NCBI GenBank assembly: GCA_026004795.1
Contig: BPJV01000002.1
Span: 248,001 to 312,000, forward strand
Direction of reading: 5' to 3'
Length of the DNA stretch: 64,000 nt
DNA from: Pirellulaceae bacterium
GTDB lineage: Bacteria; Planctomycetota; Planctomycetia; Pirellulales; Pirellulaceae
The notes beneath the pieces were generated by a model that worked only from the letters and a program-made list of their open reading frames with translations, searched no databases and was not told the origin of the DNA. The position numbers were made by a program, and so were the translations under genes. Below, one piece after another: positions 49,241 to 59,258 of this stretch; the first letter of the stretch is position 1, and each line of letters opens with the position of its first letter.

Positions 49241-51739
49241 CTAATGGTTGAACAAGAACTCTTTGCTATTGATGATCGCCCAGACCAGGTCTTCATAGGC
49301 AGTGGCGGTAAACTCTTTCGACTTCAAGTATTCCCATGCCGCGCGCCATTCTTCGTCATTGGGGTGTCGAGAGTAGGCAGCGAGATAGAGCTTTTCGACT
49401 TGTTCTCTCGGTTGTCCCGCTGCAGCCATCAACGCTGGTCTGGCGTGTGGATCGGTCAACTTGAGATGGATCTCCCGGGAATTCATCAAGTGCAGCGTCT
49501 GGGCCAGATTCACGTCCGACGACCGTTCACACTCGCATGCCGTGACCGAATCCGGTTTGCCGAAAACTTGAAGGAAATAGGATTCGAAACTCGTATCGGG
49601 CAAACTCACCGCTCGACTCCCGATTGGTAACCCGGCAAACTCGCTGTGGGTTCCCAGTACCTGGTCGACGGCGTCCAACAGCACTTCCGCCGGTAAACGT
49701 TTGGGGTAGTAGCGTGAGTAGGCCGTGCGGTCGCTCAGATTGTGTGGGTTACCTACCGAATCGAGCCGGTAGACAGTGGACGTGCAGATAGCCCGCAATA
49801 GCTGACGACAATCGTATCCTTGGTCGACGAAGTAATCTGCCAGTGCCTCCAGCAGCGCAGGATTGGTCGCCGGATTGGTCACCCGCAAATCGTCCTCTGG
49901 CTCAACGAAACCCACACCGAATAAATGTTTCCAATAGCGGTTCACGAGGCTTCGCGCGAAGAATCGATTCTGCGGGCTGGTCATCCAGGCAGCCAGCCGG
50001 ACGCGCGCGTCTTCGTCGTCGGCCAAGCGCATCGCCCCCCCCTCCAGGCCAGCCGGCAAGAGGGCCTGCCCCGACTTCGGGTGCCGACTGATGGCACCGG
50101 CCACACGCGTGACATAGCGAGGATCATCAGGTGTGGGACCGGGTAGACGAGTGGTGGTGGTAAAGAAGGCAGCGAACTGAAAGTAATCCTGCTGACTCCA
50201 TTTTTCAAAAGGATGATGATGACATTTGGCGCATTGCAACCGCTGCCCGAGAAACAACTGGGCCGCGTCTTCCACACGCTCCTCCGTGCTATCCACCTGT
50301 CGCCACCAAACGACCGGTGGGTTGATATCCAGCGAACCGGAAGCGGTTAGCAGGTCGCGCACCATGGCATCGTAAGGTCGATTCGCATGGATTTGATCTC
50401 GCAACCATTCGTAAAAGAGGAAGGCGCCCAGCTGATCGCCTGCATCCTCGCGGCGATTACGCAAAATAGCGCTCCACTTTTGTGCAAAGAACTCCGCGTG
50501 CTCGACGCTCTGCAACAATCGATCAACCAGTTGCTCCACCTTGTCTGGCGACCTGCTTTGCAGAAAAGCCTCCGTTTCCTCTGCCGTTGGCAGACGACCG
50601 GTCAGATCAAGCGTCACGCGGCGGATGAAACTGCCATCATCACATTCTCTACTCGGAGGCAACCCCAATTGGCGCAATTTGGCGAACACCAGTTCATCGA
50701 TCCAACTACGATGCGTTGGCCAGTCCCAATCGGCAAGGTCGATTCCTAACGGGATGGTGAAGCGCGCCACCGCTACGTGTCCCTGGTAGCGTGCCATCAC
50801 TGCCACGTCCCCCGGGAGTCGACGCAGTTGCACCACGCCGCGAGCGTCGACTTCTGCCAAGTCGGTATTGTTTGATTCGTACTGCGCCATGCGCGTGATG
50901 TCCTCGACAGATCCATCACTGTAGTGAGCGACGACCGACAATTGCTGTCGCGATTCGGCGTCCAGTTGACGCGTTTTCGGTAGCACTTCAATGCCGGTCA
51001 CCACCGGGGCATCATCCGCTCCGAAGGGCATTCCCGCAGCGATCCAGCGAACGAGAAGCCGGTATTCGTGCGAGTCTCGGCCGAAGCGCGCTCCCCCACC
51101 GTGTGGCACCTCGCCGGTGGCCTTGAGCAATAGCAGGCTCTGCTCGGGAGCCGCCGGAAAAAGTCGTCGACCACGCGACTCGACAACCAAGTGACGATAA
51201 TCCTCCAGGGCATCGAATCCGAGCAGAGAGAGCTTGAAGCCAGCTTGTCCAGCCGACTTGCCGTGGCAACCACCTCCGTTGCAGCCATGCTTGGTAAAGA
51301 TCGGCTCAACTTGAAGCGCAAAATGAACCGGAAGCGTCACCTCCATCTCCGTTACCTCGACTTGCACCGCCGCCCTCAGTCCTTGCCAATGCACCTCAAC
51401 CGTTGTTGTCCCATTGCCTCGTGGAACCAACAAACCGTCGGGAAGAACCTCCACCACCTGCGGCGACTCCACATGGTATCGGGCAGCGGTGGTGACATCG
51501 TGCGCCTGCCCAAGGTGGTAATGGGTGACCAGGAGTTGCCAACGGGCGTCACGCCCCCGCAAGTGAATACGCTCGGCTGGCGCATCGTTTTCGGGATCAT
51601 TATCCAGCACGTCGATCTGCAACTGCTCGCATTTCTCATGCTGGGCCTCGCCGGCAGCCCCTGGTGGGTTGGCGAACCAAACCGTCGTTAAAAAGACGAC
51701 GATCAAAAGGCCAATTCTCACCGTCCAGGGCTCCTTCAT
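49241..51739 (-). CDS. DUF1549/DUF1553 (PSCyt2/PSD1) cytochrome-like exported protein
   Basis: Planctomycete-specific exported protein of unknown function (832 aa). Start 51739 gives MKEPWTVRIGLLIVVFLTT, a signal anchor. In order: an N-terminal beta domain, a haem-like motif KHGCNGGGCHGKSAGQAGF (C-x4-C-H, the usual variant in this family), a bacterial Ig-like stretch (about residues 300-350), DUF1549 (SWIDELVFAKLRQLGLPPSR; RRVTLDLTGRLPTAEETEAF), a CAKCHHHP CxxCH motif, and DUF1553 (NRFFARSLVNRYWKHLFG; DDLRVTNPATNPALLEALAD). Likely binds haem or metal in the paryphoplasm. The DUF1501 gene lies just upstream in the same operon. Confidence 0.9.
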   Translation of the reverse strand: MKEPWTVRIGLLIVVFLTTVWFANPPGAAGEAQHEKCEQLQIDVLDNDPENDAPAERIHLRGRDARWQLLVTHYHLGQAHDVTTAARYHVESPQVVEVLPDGLLVPRGNGTTTVEVHWQGLRAAVQVEVTEMEVTLPVHFALQVEPIFTKHGCNGGGCHGKSAGQAGFKLSLLGFDALEDYRHLVVESRGRRLFPAAPEQSLLLLKATGEVPHGGGARFGRDSHEYRLLVRWIAAGMPFGADDAPVVTGIEVLPKTRQLDAESRQQLSVVAHYSDGSVEDITRMAQYESNNTDLAEVDARGVVQLRRLPGDVAVMARYQGHVAVARFTIPLGIDLADWDWPTHRSWIDELVFAKLRQLGLPPSRECDDGSFIRRVTLDLTGRLPTAEETEAFLQSRSPDKVEQLVDRLLQSVEHAEFFAQKWSAILRNRREDAGDQLGAFLFYEWLRDQIHANRPYDAMVRDLLTASGSLDINPPVVWWRQVDSTEERVEDAAQLFLGQRLQCAKCHHHPFEKWSQQDYFQFAAFFTTTTRLPGPTPDDPRYVTRVAGAISRHPKSGQALLPAGLEGGAMRLADDEDARVRLAAWMTSPQNRFFARSLVNRYWKHLFGVGFVEPEDDLRVTNPATNPALLEALADYFVDQGYDCRQLLRAICTSTVYRLDSVGNPHNLSDRTAYSRYYPKRLPAEVLLDAVDQVLGTHSEFAGLPIGSRAVSLPDTSFESYFLQVFGKPDSVTACECERSSDVNLAQTLHLMNSREIHLKLTDPHARPALMAAAGQPREQVEKLYLAAYSRHPNDEEWRAAWEYLKSKEFTATAYEDLVWAIINSKEFLFNH

Positions 51740-51879
51740 GAATTTTGGCCAGGAGCGTTCTCTAGCCGCGCAACGGCACTGCGCGACGTGGCACGACGAA
51801 AGGTTCGGCGTGGAGGAACGGGAAACGTCGATGCTGGAGAACCCTTGGCCCCGCCTACCGCAGGAAAAACAACGGGAGA

Positions 51880-53247
51880 TCATCCGATCAGCTCCGGGAG
51901 AGGCTCATGTTCGACCAAGTATTGCGGCCGGCCGGTAGGATCTACCAGCGTGGTCGTCGCCGTATCGATGCCGAGGTTATGGTAAAGGGTGGCAATAATC
52001 GACTGTTGTTCAACGGGCCGATCGATCGGATATTCTCCTAGGCGATTGGTGGCCCCGATTGCTTGCCCAGCGCGAATTCCACCACCAGCGATATGGGCAC
52101 AACTGACGCGCGACCAATGATCTCGGCCTGCCTGAGCGTTGATTTTGGGAGTCCGCCCAAATTCTCCCCAGGTGATTACAGTGACATCATCCAATATGCC
52201 GCGCTGTTCGAGGTCCTCAATCAGGGCGCTGAGGCATTGGTCCAGTTTACTGCCATGATCACGCACGAGATCAAAATTCTGGCCATGCGAGTCCCATCGA
52301 CCGTAACTGAGACTGACGCACCGAGCGCCAGCTTCCACCAGTCGTCGTGCCAGCAATAGGTGCTCGTTACAAGTGGGAGCGCCATCGTACTGATACTGGT
52401 AGGGCTTGCCGTCTCCATAACGTTCCACGATCTTCGGATCTTCTTTCGACAAGTCGAGCGCGTCGAGAAGTTTGCTGCTGGTGAGAACATCAAATGCCTT
52501 CTGCTCGAAAGCATCGAGACTGGCCAGTTTACCGGAAGCATCGATATCCCGCCGTATGCGGTCGAGGCTGGCCAACAAACGCCTGCGATCTTGCAGCCTT
52601 TCCAGCGAAATGTCCGTCAGCTTCATATTGGCCAGGCCCGGACCGTCGGGCTTGAAGGCTGCATAAGCTGGCCCCAGAAATCCCGGTCCCCCAGGGTCGG
52701 ACCACGGCACATGCTGTGTTTTCTCCGCCAGCCCAATAAACGGAGGCACTGCTGGATCGACTGGCCCATAAAGCTTGGAAACAGCCGCCCCAATCGACGG
52801 CCGGCCCCCCAGCGCACGCATCACCGTCGCGTCCCATCCACTGAAACACTGAGACGACTCATGACGATCCTTGCAACCGACCACCGAGCGGATGATGGCG
52901 CAACGATCCATCAGCTGAGCGAGCCGAGGAAAAACTTCGCAAATCTGGATTCCAGGTACATTGGTAGAAATCGGACGGAACTCGCCGCGGATCTCCGATG
53001 GAGCTTCGGTCTTTATTTCCCACATGTCTTGGTGCGGAGGACCACCGGCCAGAAAGACATTGATTACTGCCTTGTGTCCTAATCCCGTCGTACTTTGACG
53101 TCCTGAAGTCTTGCCCGATGCTTCCGCCCGCAGGATATCCGCGAGGCTCAAACCACCAAGCCCGAATGACAAACCGCCGATGGTGAGAAATCCGCGGCGG
53201 GAGAGACCATCACAGTAGCGTGCCGGCCGGCCAAAAAAGGTGAGCAT
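51880..53247 (-). CDS. DUF1501 Tat-exported protein
   Basis: 455 aa. The leader SRRGFLTIGGLSFGLGGLSL has the twin-arginine pattern. DUF1501 is a sulphatase/alkaline phosphatase-like fold: VINVFLAGGPPHQDMWEIKT, SSQCFSGWDATVMRALGG, SLSYGRWDSHGQNFDLVRD, TVITWGEFGRTPKINAQAGR and RDHWSRVSCAHIAGGG are recognisable family blocks. First gene of the operon with DUF1549/1553 and the beta-rich protein. Function unknown; family members are abundant and nearly always paired with a DUF1549/1553 protein. Confidence 0.92.
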   Translation of the reverse strand: MLTFFGRPARYCDGLSRRGFLTIGGLSFGLGGLSLADILRAEASGKTSGRQSTTGLGHKAVINVFLAGGPPHQDMWEIKTEAPSEIRGEFRPISTNVPGIQICEVFPRLAQLMDRCAIIRSVVGCKDRHESSQCFSGWDATVMRALGGRPSIGAAVSKLYGPVDPAVPPFIGLAEKTQHVPWSDPGGPGFLGPAYAAFKPDGPGLANMKLTDISLERLQDRRRLLASLDRIRRDIDASGKLASLDAFEQKAFDVLTSSKLLDALDLSKEDPKIVERYGDGKPYQYQYDGAPTCNEHLLLARRLVEAGARCVSLSYGRWDSHGQNFDLVRDHGSKLDQCLSALIEDLEQRGILDDVTVITWGEFGRTPKINAQAGRDHWSRVSCAHIAGGGIRAGQAIGATNRLGEYPIDRPVEQQSIIATLYHNLGIDTATTTLVDPTGRPQYLVEHEPLPELIG

Positions 53248-53798
53248 GATACTGGCCCCGTTTCAAAAAGGTGGGATGGCAGGGCGAATCTATGGAAGTT
53301 AAGGCAGGGGAACTCCGCAGGTGGAGTTACATTATGTCGCATTGAATAGCGTAAAAGCAAGTCGTCGACCACAAAAATGCTGGTCGCATAATCCTCTTGC
53401 GGCTCCCCGTGCAATTGAGCTGGTTCGCGAGTGCCGCTCTAAACAATTCGCCTCTCAAATCCGACCATCGCACGTTGTCTGCGGCACCATACAACAACAC
53501 GTTGCCCTAGGCTCCACTCGTCGGACCTTTAACCAACTTAGACCTGAAGGCGAATGCGGCAGGTGGAGGCAATCGCTCTCGCTCCCATCAGCGAAATGCT
53601 TCGAATTCCTGGCGATCGTGCGGCCGATGGCTTCCTGATGCTGACTTCGTCCCGCAACCATGCACCACGCCATTGGTCTGCACCGTCGGAGCATCTTTCG
53701 CGAAACTGATCGGTGATCGCTCCATGCCTGAGCCATCGCGGTTCGAACGGTGCTACGAGCCCCCTCGACGTCACGGGATATCATCTCATGGACGTTGC
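53248..53798. other. Intergenic region
   Basis: About 550 bases between the DUF1501 gene and the Rpn-type gene, both on the minus strand. Short frames carry no conserved motif. The DUF1501 operon promoter should be here (near 53250-53350), but I cannot point to its boxes. Confidence 0.35.
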
Positions 53799-54779
53799 TC
53801 ACTCTACCACAGGTAGAGAATCGCCGAAGACTTGATCAATCGTTTGGGCGGTGAGAATCCGATCCCCCCACTCCAGCAGCTGAGCCGCACTTGCCGTGCG
53901 GACACGCTCCACCACTCGCTCCGGCAGCGGCCCGAATCGGCGCTTCAACTGCCGCAGTAACAACTCTGCCTCTCCCTTCTCGATTCCCTTCTCGATTCCC
54001 TTCTCGATTCCCTTCTCGATCAGATCCTGCTCCCACTGCTTGACGCGTTCTTGCAGCATGACAACATTCCCCTCGTACTTCGCCCACTCCCCCTCCGACT
54101 GCGTCCCCATTTCACTCCGTAAGAACACCGCCCGGATCCACTCCGCTAACAATTTGACGGTCTCCCGATGCTCCGGCTGCAACCACCAGGCCTCCAAAGC
54201 ACGAAGTACCTCGGCGAACTGGTTCGGTGTACGGCATGTCTCCAACTGGAACAACAGCCCTACTAAGTTCTCCACGCCTGCTAGCGGTGCCTCTGCGGCC
54301 ACCTGGGGCGAAATCAGCAGGTACCGCATATGTGGCTGGTGGGCTACCAACTCCGCCGGACACTCCGCAATCAGCTCGAATACATCCACCGCCGCCGTCC
54401 ACGGGGCCTCTCCATTATATAAGACGATCGGCAACACTGGAGGAAGCGGTTCACTTCGTTCGATCTGCCCCTCCTTCTGCAACCGCTGATAGAGCAACCC
54501 CACGTAAACCATCATCCGCAACGCCATGAACCGGTCGACCGTCGATTGGAATTCGATCAACAGGTAAACATACAACCAATGGTCACGGAAGCGCACACGC
54601 CAAATCACGTCGCTTTCCCGGCGGCGGTACTCTTCGGAGACGAAACTCCCGCTGAGCATCTCCAGCGTATCCAGGTCCAAGTCGGCGACCCACGACTGGG
54701 GAATGTATCCGCGAATCAGGTCCGCCACCATCCTTTTGTCCGAAAACAACCGTCGATAGCCTGCATCGTTGTCGCTCAT
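53799..54779 (-). CDS. Rpn-type PD-(D/E)XK nuclease/putative transposase (YhgA-like)
   Basis: 326 aa, similar to the Rpn (RpnA/YhgA) family of recombination-promoting nucleases. The N-terminal domain has DAGYRRLFSDKRMVADLIRG, DVIWRVRFRDHWLYVYLLIEFQS (PD-(D/E)XK-like: the D of SDVIW and E-F-Q), MALRMMVYVGLLYQ and PPVLPIVLYNGEAPW, all common in the family. Near the C-terminus the sequence EKGIEKGIEKGIEKG is encoded by a 12-bp tandem repeat, then LLLRQLKRRFGPLPERVVER. Start 54779 chosen; an upstream in-frame start (54869) is unconserved. These genes are often variable between strains. Confidence 0.85.
   Translation of the reverse strand: MSDNDAGYRRLFSDKRMVADLIRGYIPQSWVADLDLDTLEMLSGSFVSEEYRRRESDVIWRVRFRDHWLYVYLLIEFQSTVDRFMALRMMVYVGLLYQRLQKEGQIERSEPLPPVLPIVLYNGEAPWTAAVDVFELIAECPAELVAHQPHMRYLLISPQVAAEAPLAGVENLVGLLFQLETCRTPNQFAEVLRALEAWWLQPEHRETVKLLAEWIRAVFLRSEMGTQSEGEWAKYEGNVVMLQERVKQWEQDLIEKGIEKGIEKGIEKGEAELLLRQLKRRFGPLPERVVERVRTASAAQLLEWGDRILTAQTIDQVFGDSLPVVE
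53977..54020. repeat. 12-bp tandem repeat (ttctcgattccc) inside the Rpn-type gene
   Basis: Three perfect units at 53977-53988, 53989-54000 and 54001-54012, followed by an 8-base partial unit to 54020. On the coding (minus) strand they encode EKGI units. The length is a multiple of three, so copy-number changes by slippage keep the frame and only lengthen or shorten the linker. Confidence 0.9.
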
Positions 54780-55412
54780 GGCAGCTATTGTAACGCCAAC
54801 ACCTGCGCAGACGAATCGCGACCAATGTCGGACAGACGTCGGCGAGCAAGAATGATGCACCTCGATCACCAGCAGCGCCCTGCCAGCCGGTGGCCTAGAG
54901 CCTCACGATCGCTACGGCAGCCGCTTGGCATCCCCACCCGAACAATCGATTCAAGTCGTACAGATTGTGCCGTCGATGAAATAGTTAAAAGTGATGAAAG
55001 ATGAGATCGACGCAACGGAGTCGGCAAAAGCCATCTCCCCGCCGTCGATCAAACTGCGACAGGTCCTTCTTCGGCGGACCTGCAGGTAGGCGACAATCGA
55101 TCATCTGCTTTGAGAGGGGTAAGTCGGGAAAGGCTCTAATAAGGATGAATCGGCACGCCTGCATCAGCCGGAAGGAATCACCAACACGCGAAGCACTTGT
55201 GGCAGCCCCCGGACTGCGTGCAATCCACCAAGGTGAAAAGCGACCGCCGAGACCATTGGTCAGTTACCCGTCCACCTCGGATGGAAGGAAATCTATCTTT
55301 CATCGGAAAGCACGGCGATAGTCGCCTTGCTGGCAATAGCGCACCTACGCCGCTGAACGGTTCCGCTGTCCCGAAATAATCAGATCCATCAAAGTCGTTG
55401 TCTGGAGACGAG
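54780..55412. other. Intergenic region, divergent genes
   Basis: About 630 bases between the Rpn-type gene (minus) and the efflux lipoprotein gene (plus). Short frames here are rich in Arg/Ser and have no motif. No RNA gene or inverted repeat of note seen. Confidence 0.35.
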
Positions 55413-57174
55413 ATGCCAAATCCTATTTTCTCCCAATTCGACTCGTCGGAACTCGCCGATCATCCTCGGGAAAAAACGCCCATTCCTGCACCTACGATTC
55501 ACTGTGACTGCATTGGCACTCGCCATCACCGGATGCCAGTCGTTGCTGGAAGTCAATCGGGAAAACTCGTTGGCACTGCGTGAACCGCCCGGCGTTGCCC
55601 CGCCGGTTTTCTGCGATGGGAGGCAGTGGTCGGCCAACAATGCGTTGGACAGTCAGCAGGCGATGAAGGGGTTAGCAGTCTCTCATGCCCCAGAATCCCC
55701 CGTGCATCCAGCCATTGCCGGCTCCAAGGCCACTTCGACCGTCACACTCGCTCAAGTGCTTCCCACGAACGGTTCCCCCTCACCTACAACAGAACTGGGA
55801 GTGGTGCAGGCGTCCCATCACCTAGCAAGTACACCTCAAGAGCCCCCCAACCCACAGCAAGAAATTCTCCAAACAGTCCACTTGAACAGACAGCATGATG
55901 CCACGGCCATACCCGCTACCGCTGCGGATTTCGGCGGGGAACCTGCTCGAGATGTTAGCCTGGACGATGCAACTGCCACGGTGCGTGAGGAAAGTTATAA
56001 CCTGCAGCAATTGGAACAACTGGCCCTGCAGCACAATCCCGCCTACTGTGAAGCCGTTGCGCGTTATCAGGCGCTCCAAGGCCAATGGATCCAAGTTGGA
56101 TTGCCCCCCAACCCCATCCTCGGCTACTCCGGTCAACAACTCGGCTCTAGCGGCCAAGCGGAACAGCAAGGGGTGTACGTCGAACAGGAGATCATCACGG
56201 GCAAGAAGCTGCAACTCAATCGACAAATACTCGGATGGCAAGTTCAGCGAGCGCGCAGCGAGATGGAACAGGTGCGCCAACAGATTTTGACCGACGTACA
56301 AACCGCATACATCCAAGTCTTGATCGCCCAAAATCGACGTCACCTGGCTCAAACGCTGGTCGATCTCACCCGCCAATCGCTGCTCCAGGCGGAGGCACTG
56401 TACGCAGCCAAAGAGGTCAGTCAGGCAGATCCACTACGAGCCCAAATCGCTGTCAGCCAAGCCCAAGTGGTGCTTCAAAATGCGGTGAACCAACACTTGG
56501 CAGCCTGGCGACGCCTGGCCGCTGTAACCGGTCAAGCCGACTTGCCGTTGTCCGACGTCACGGGAGATTTCCATCCGGATGACTATGCGTTGGAGTGGGA
56601 AACCGAGCTGGCACGCTTGCAGCAGCAGAGTCCGGAGATCGCGGCAGCCATAGCAGAACTGGAGGCAGCCCGCTGGGCAGTGCGCCGTGCGCATGCTCAA
56701 GTGATTCCCGATATCAACGTGCAGGGGATTGTTCAGGATGACCGAGCAACGGGTAGCTCCAACGGGAACCTGCAAGTGACGCTCCCCATCCCTATCTGGA
56801 ACCGCAATCAAGGGGGAATTCGACAAGCGCGGGCTACGGCAACCGCCGCTCAGCGTCGCGTCGATCGCCTCCTGCTCGACCTGCAAGCTCGTTTGGCTGA
56901 CGAGTTTCAAAGTTATCAGAACGCACGCAACGAAGTGGAGCAGTATGGGAAAGAAGGGGGAATCTTGTCACAATCACAGCGATCGGTCGAACTTCTGCGG
57001 CAAGCCTACCAAGCCGGCGAGGTGAGCCTCATCGATCTGTTGTCCGCCCAGCAGCAATACCTGCAAAACAGCTTAGACTACCTAGACGCCGCCGCGCGAA
57101 TGGCCTCTTCGGCGATTCGCATCCGAGGACTGCTGCTCGACAAAAGTCTTTCCAACTCTCCAGGAGAGCGCTGA
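55413..57174 (+). CDS. TolC-like outer-membrane efflux lipoprotein, one frameshift at N-terminus
   Basis: Outer-membrane factor (TolC/CusC type) that would form the outer channel of a tripartite efflux pump. The ATG at 55413 has GGAG five bases upstream, but its frame (MPNPIFSQFDSSELADHPRE) is lost at the A-run 55471-55476. Removing one A continues into KRPFLHLRFTVTALALAITG then Cys, an export signal with a lipobox (ITGC). The body (repaired length 586 aa) has OEP repeats: LEQLALQHNPAYCEAVARYQ, GVYVEQEIITGKKLQLNRQI, ARATATAAQRRVDRLLLDLQ and YQAGEVSLIDLLSAQQQYLQ. An alternative reading, a GTG start at 55504, would delete the basic n-region. No RND or MFP partner gene is adjacent. Confidence 0.83.
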
Positions 57175-57359
57175 ACTGGAGTCGAATTCCGACTATCGCG
57201 GGCCGTTTTCTGGTGCGGATCGCTCGAACACTCGGTATCCGTGGCGTTGGTGCGTTTTTTAGTTCTAGAAAAAATCCTCTTGATCGGCCCCCGCACCTTG
57301 TGCTAGGAAGCCAATGGCCGAAGGCCGGTGAAAATTTGGCCCCAAGAGGTTTCACGACC

Positions 57360-58145
57360 ATGCCCCGCCCCATGCCTTCCCGACCCGCCGCTAGTAAACC
57401 AATCCAACTGGGCGAAGACCGCGCGGTAGTTCTTGATCTGTTGTGGCTGGCACGCCACCAGCCGATGTTCCCCGTCGAACGGTGGGTCAATGTTGCCGAA
57501 CTGGTCGCCGCGCGTCGGCAGGCACCAACGCCGATCGCGTGGTCGGTTATCTTTCTCCGCGCCTACGGATTGGTCTGTCGTCGGATCCCGGAACTGCGGC
57601 AATCGTTCGGCGGCTGGTGGCGGCCCTGCGCGTACGAGACCGACTCGGTGGTCATCTCCATGGCAGTCGCCCGCTCCTGGCGAGGCCGAGAACGGCTCTT
57701 CTTTGCCCGTTTTTTGGATGTCGATCGGAAATCCCTCGAAGCCTTACAGTACGATTTAGATCGCTACAGGGAGGGAGAGATCGAAAAGGTGTTTCGTCAA
57801 CAAATACAATTCGCACGCCTGCCTTGGTGGTGGCGGCGACCGCTGCTGTGGTGGCGGCACCGAGTGGCAATGAGCCGCCGAGCCTACCGCTTCGGCACCG
57901 CCGGCATGTCCGTTTTGGGGCGGGAAGGCGTATTGAATCGTCAGCACCCTTCACCGCTAACCACCAGCCTCAACTACGGTCCGATCGCGACCGACGGAAG
58001 CGTGTGGGTTACCCTGCAGTGCGATCATCGCTTAATCGATGGGCGCTTGGCCGCGACCGCACTGAACTCCATCGCGGATTGCCTGCACGGCGAGGTGCTC
58101 TCAGAACTGCGAACGTTAGGAAACGCAGCAGCCCGCGCTGCCTAG
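57360..58145 (+). CDS. 2-oxoacid dehydrogenase E2 catalytic-domain-like acyltransferase
   Basis: 261 aa with no lipoyl domain. The C-terminal half reads SLNYGPIATDGSVWVTLQCD, then CDHRLIDGRLAA, close to the E2/CAT active site HxxxDG (DHRxxDG), so a chloramphenicol-acetyltransferase-fold acyltransferase is likely. The middle is rich in Trp and Arg (FARLPWWWRRPLLWWRHRVA), suggesting membrane contact. Substrate and partner unknown. The ATG at 57360 or 57372 is likely; the open frame reaches back to 57213 through AT-rich non-coding-looking sequence. It follows the efflux lipoprotein gene by about 190 bases. Confidence 0.7.
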   Translation: MPRPMPSRPAASKPIQLGEDRAVVLDLLWLARHQPMFPVERWVNVAELVAARRQAPTPIAWSVIFLRAYGLVCRRIPELRQSFGGWWRPCAYETDSVVISMAVARSWRGRERLFFARFLDVDRKSLEALQYDLDRYREGEIEKVFRQQIQFARLPWWWRRPLLWWRHRVAMSRRAYRFGTAGMSVLGREGVLNRQHPSPLTTSLNYGPIATDGSVWVTLQCDHRLIDGRLAATALNSIADCLHGEVLSELRTLGNAAARAA

Positions 58146-58334
58146 CCGATGGCTGATTTGCTGATGACAGTTTCCCTTGGCCACTACCCAGTAATTGGTC
58201 CCCAGCAGTTCGATGACCAGTCGTTTCGCGCCCAAAAAACGCAGGTCGACGGCAATTGTTGCTAGAGCGATCCTCCGATATCTTGGACCGATCCACGGAA
58301 TCGCAACGACCGTCTTGCCAAGTCGGAGTTCACC

Positions 58335-59258
58335 ATGCCGCAGGCCCCTCAAGTCGATGACACGTTCGCAGAAGCGTTCCCCATGACGGCGACTCGCTTG
58401 ATCATCACCGCCCTGGACGAGGAACTAGCACGTGTGGCAGCGCATGAGTTCTGCGGTAATGCCTCCAGTGTTATCGGCTGTGATGCCGAAGCGGGGATGG
58501 AGACGACCATCGACTCCAACGGTACCCCGGATGGCCGACCCGGCGTATCGGTGCTGGTGTTTGCCTTCAGCCGAGACAGGCTCGAGGAGGCGGTGACGGC
58601 TCGCGTCGGCCAAAACGTGCTCACCTGCCCCACCACCGCATGCTACGCCGGCCTCCCGGTCGAGGATAATAAACAGCGGATTCGGTTAGGAGGACGCATC
58701 CGGTTTTTTGGTGATGGCTTTCAGTCGTCCAAATTGATCGGTGACCGGCGATTATGGCGTATCCCGGTGATGGATGGCGAGTTCTTGTGTGACGACGTGG
58801 TGGGCGTTCGCCCCGGCATCGGTGGCGGTAATTTGCTCATCACCGCAGTAGACCAACCTTGCGGGTTGGCGGCAGCACGAGCGGCCGCCGAAGCCATGAG
58901 AAACGTCGGTGACTGCATTCTCCCCTTCCCCGCGGGTATCGTTCGCAGTGGATCGAAGGTCGGTTCCAAGTACCAAGGGCTTCCGGCCAGCACCAACGAT
59001 CCCTGGTGCCCCACGCTGCGCGGCCAAACGAACACGCAATTGCGCGAGCATGAACATTGCATCTATGAAATCGTCATCGATGGGCTCAGCGAACGAGCCG
59101 TCGCGCGAGCCATGCGTGCCGGCATGAACGCCGCCTGTCAGGTGCAGGGCGTGGTTCGCATATCGGCAGGAAACTATGGCGGGAAATTGGGCAAGTACCA
59201 CTTTCACCTGCACCGACTTGAACAGTACGAAAGGGACGGTGATGGCAACGTGGATTGA
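58335..59258 (+). CDS. ftr: Formylmethanofuran:tetrahydromethanopterin formyltransferase (Ftr/FhcD)
   Basis: Transfers formyl between methanofuran and tetrahydromethanopterin in the H4MPT-linked C1 pathway used by methylotrophs, archaea and Planctomycetes. 307 aa. Seen in order: DTFAEAFPMTATRLIITALD, NASSVIGCDAEAGME, TPDGRPGVSVLVF, GQNVLTCPTTACYAGLP, IRFFGDGFQSSKLIG, FPAGIVRSGSKVGSKYQGLP, EIVIDGLSERAVARAMRAGM and RISAGNYGGKLGKYHFHLHR. GGAG lies seven bases before the ATG. The gene overlaps the next one by 17 bases, so they are co-translated. Confidence 0.94.
   Translation: MPQAPQVDDTFAEAFPMTATRLIITALDEELARVAAHEFCGNASSVIGCDAEAGMETTIDSNGTPDGRPGVSVLVFAFSRDRLEEAVTARVGQNVLTCPTTACYAGLPVEDNKQRIRLGGRIRFFGDGFQSSKLIGDRRLWRIPVMDGEFLCDDVVGVRPGIGGGNLLITAVDQPCGLAAARAAAEAMRNVGDCILPFPAGIVRSGSKVGSKYQGLPASTNDPWCPTLRGQTNTQLREHEHCIYEIVIDGLSERAVARAMRAGMNAACQVQGVVRISAGNYGGKLGKYHFHLHRLEQYERDGDGNVD

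Noticed and set aside
53977-54020. CRISPR-like repeat
   Set aside because: The 12-bp units are contiguous without spacers and lie inside a coding region encoding EKGI, so this is a coding microsatellite-type repeat.
55001-55321. Arg-rich small plus-strand frame before the efflux gene
   Set aside because: No ribosome site of note, low-complexity composition and no recognisable family.
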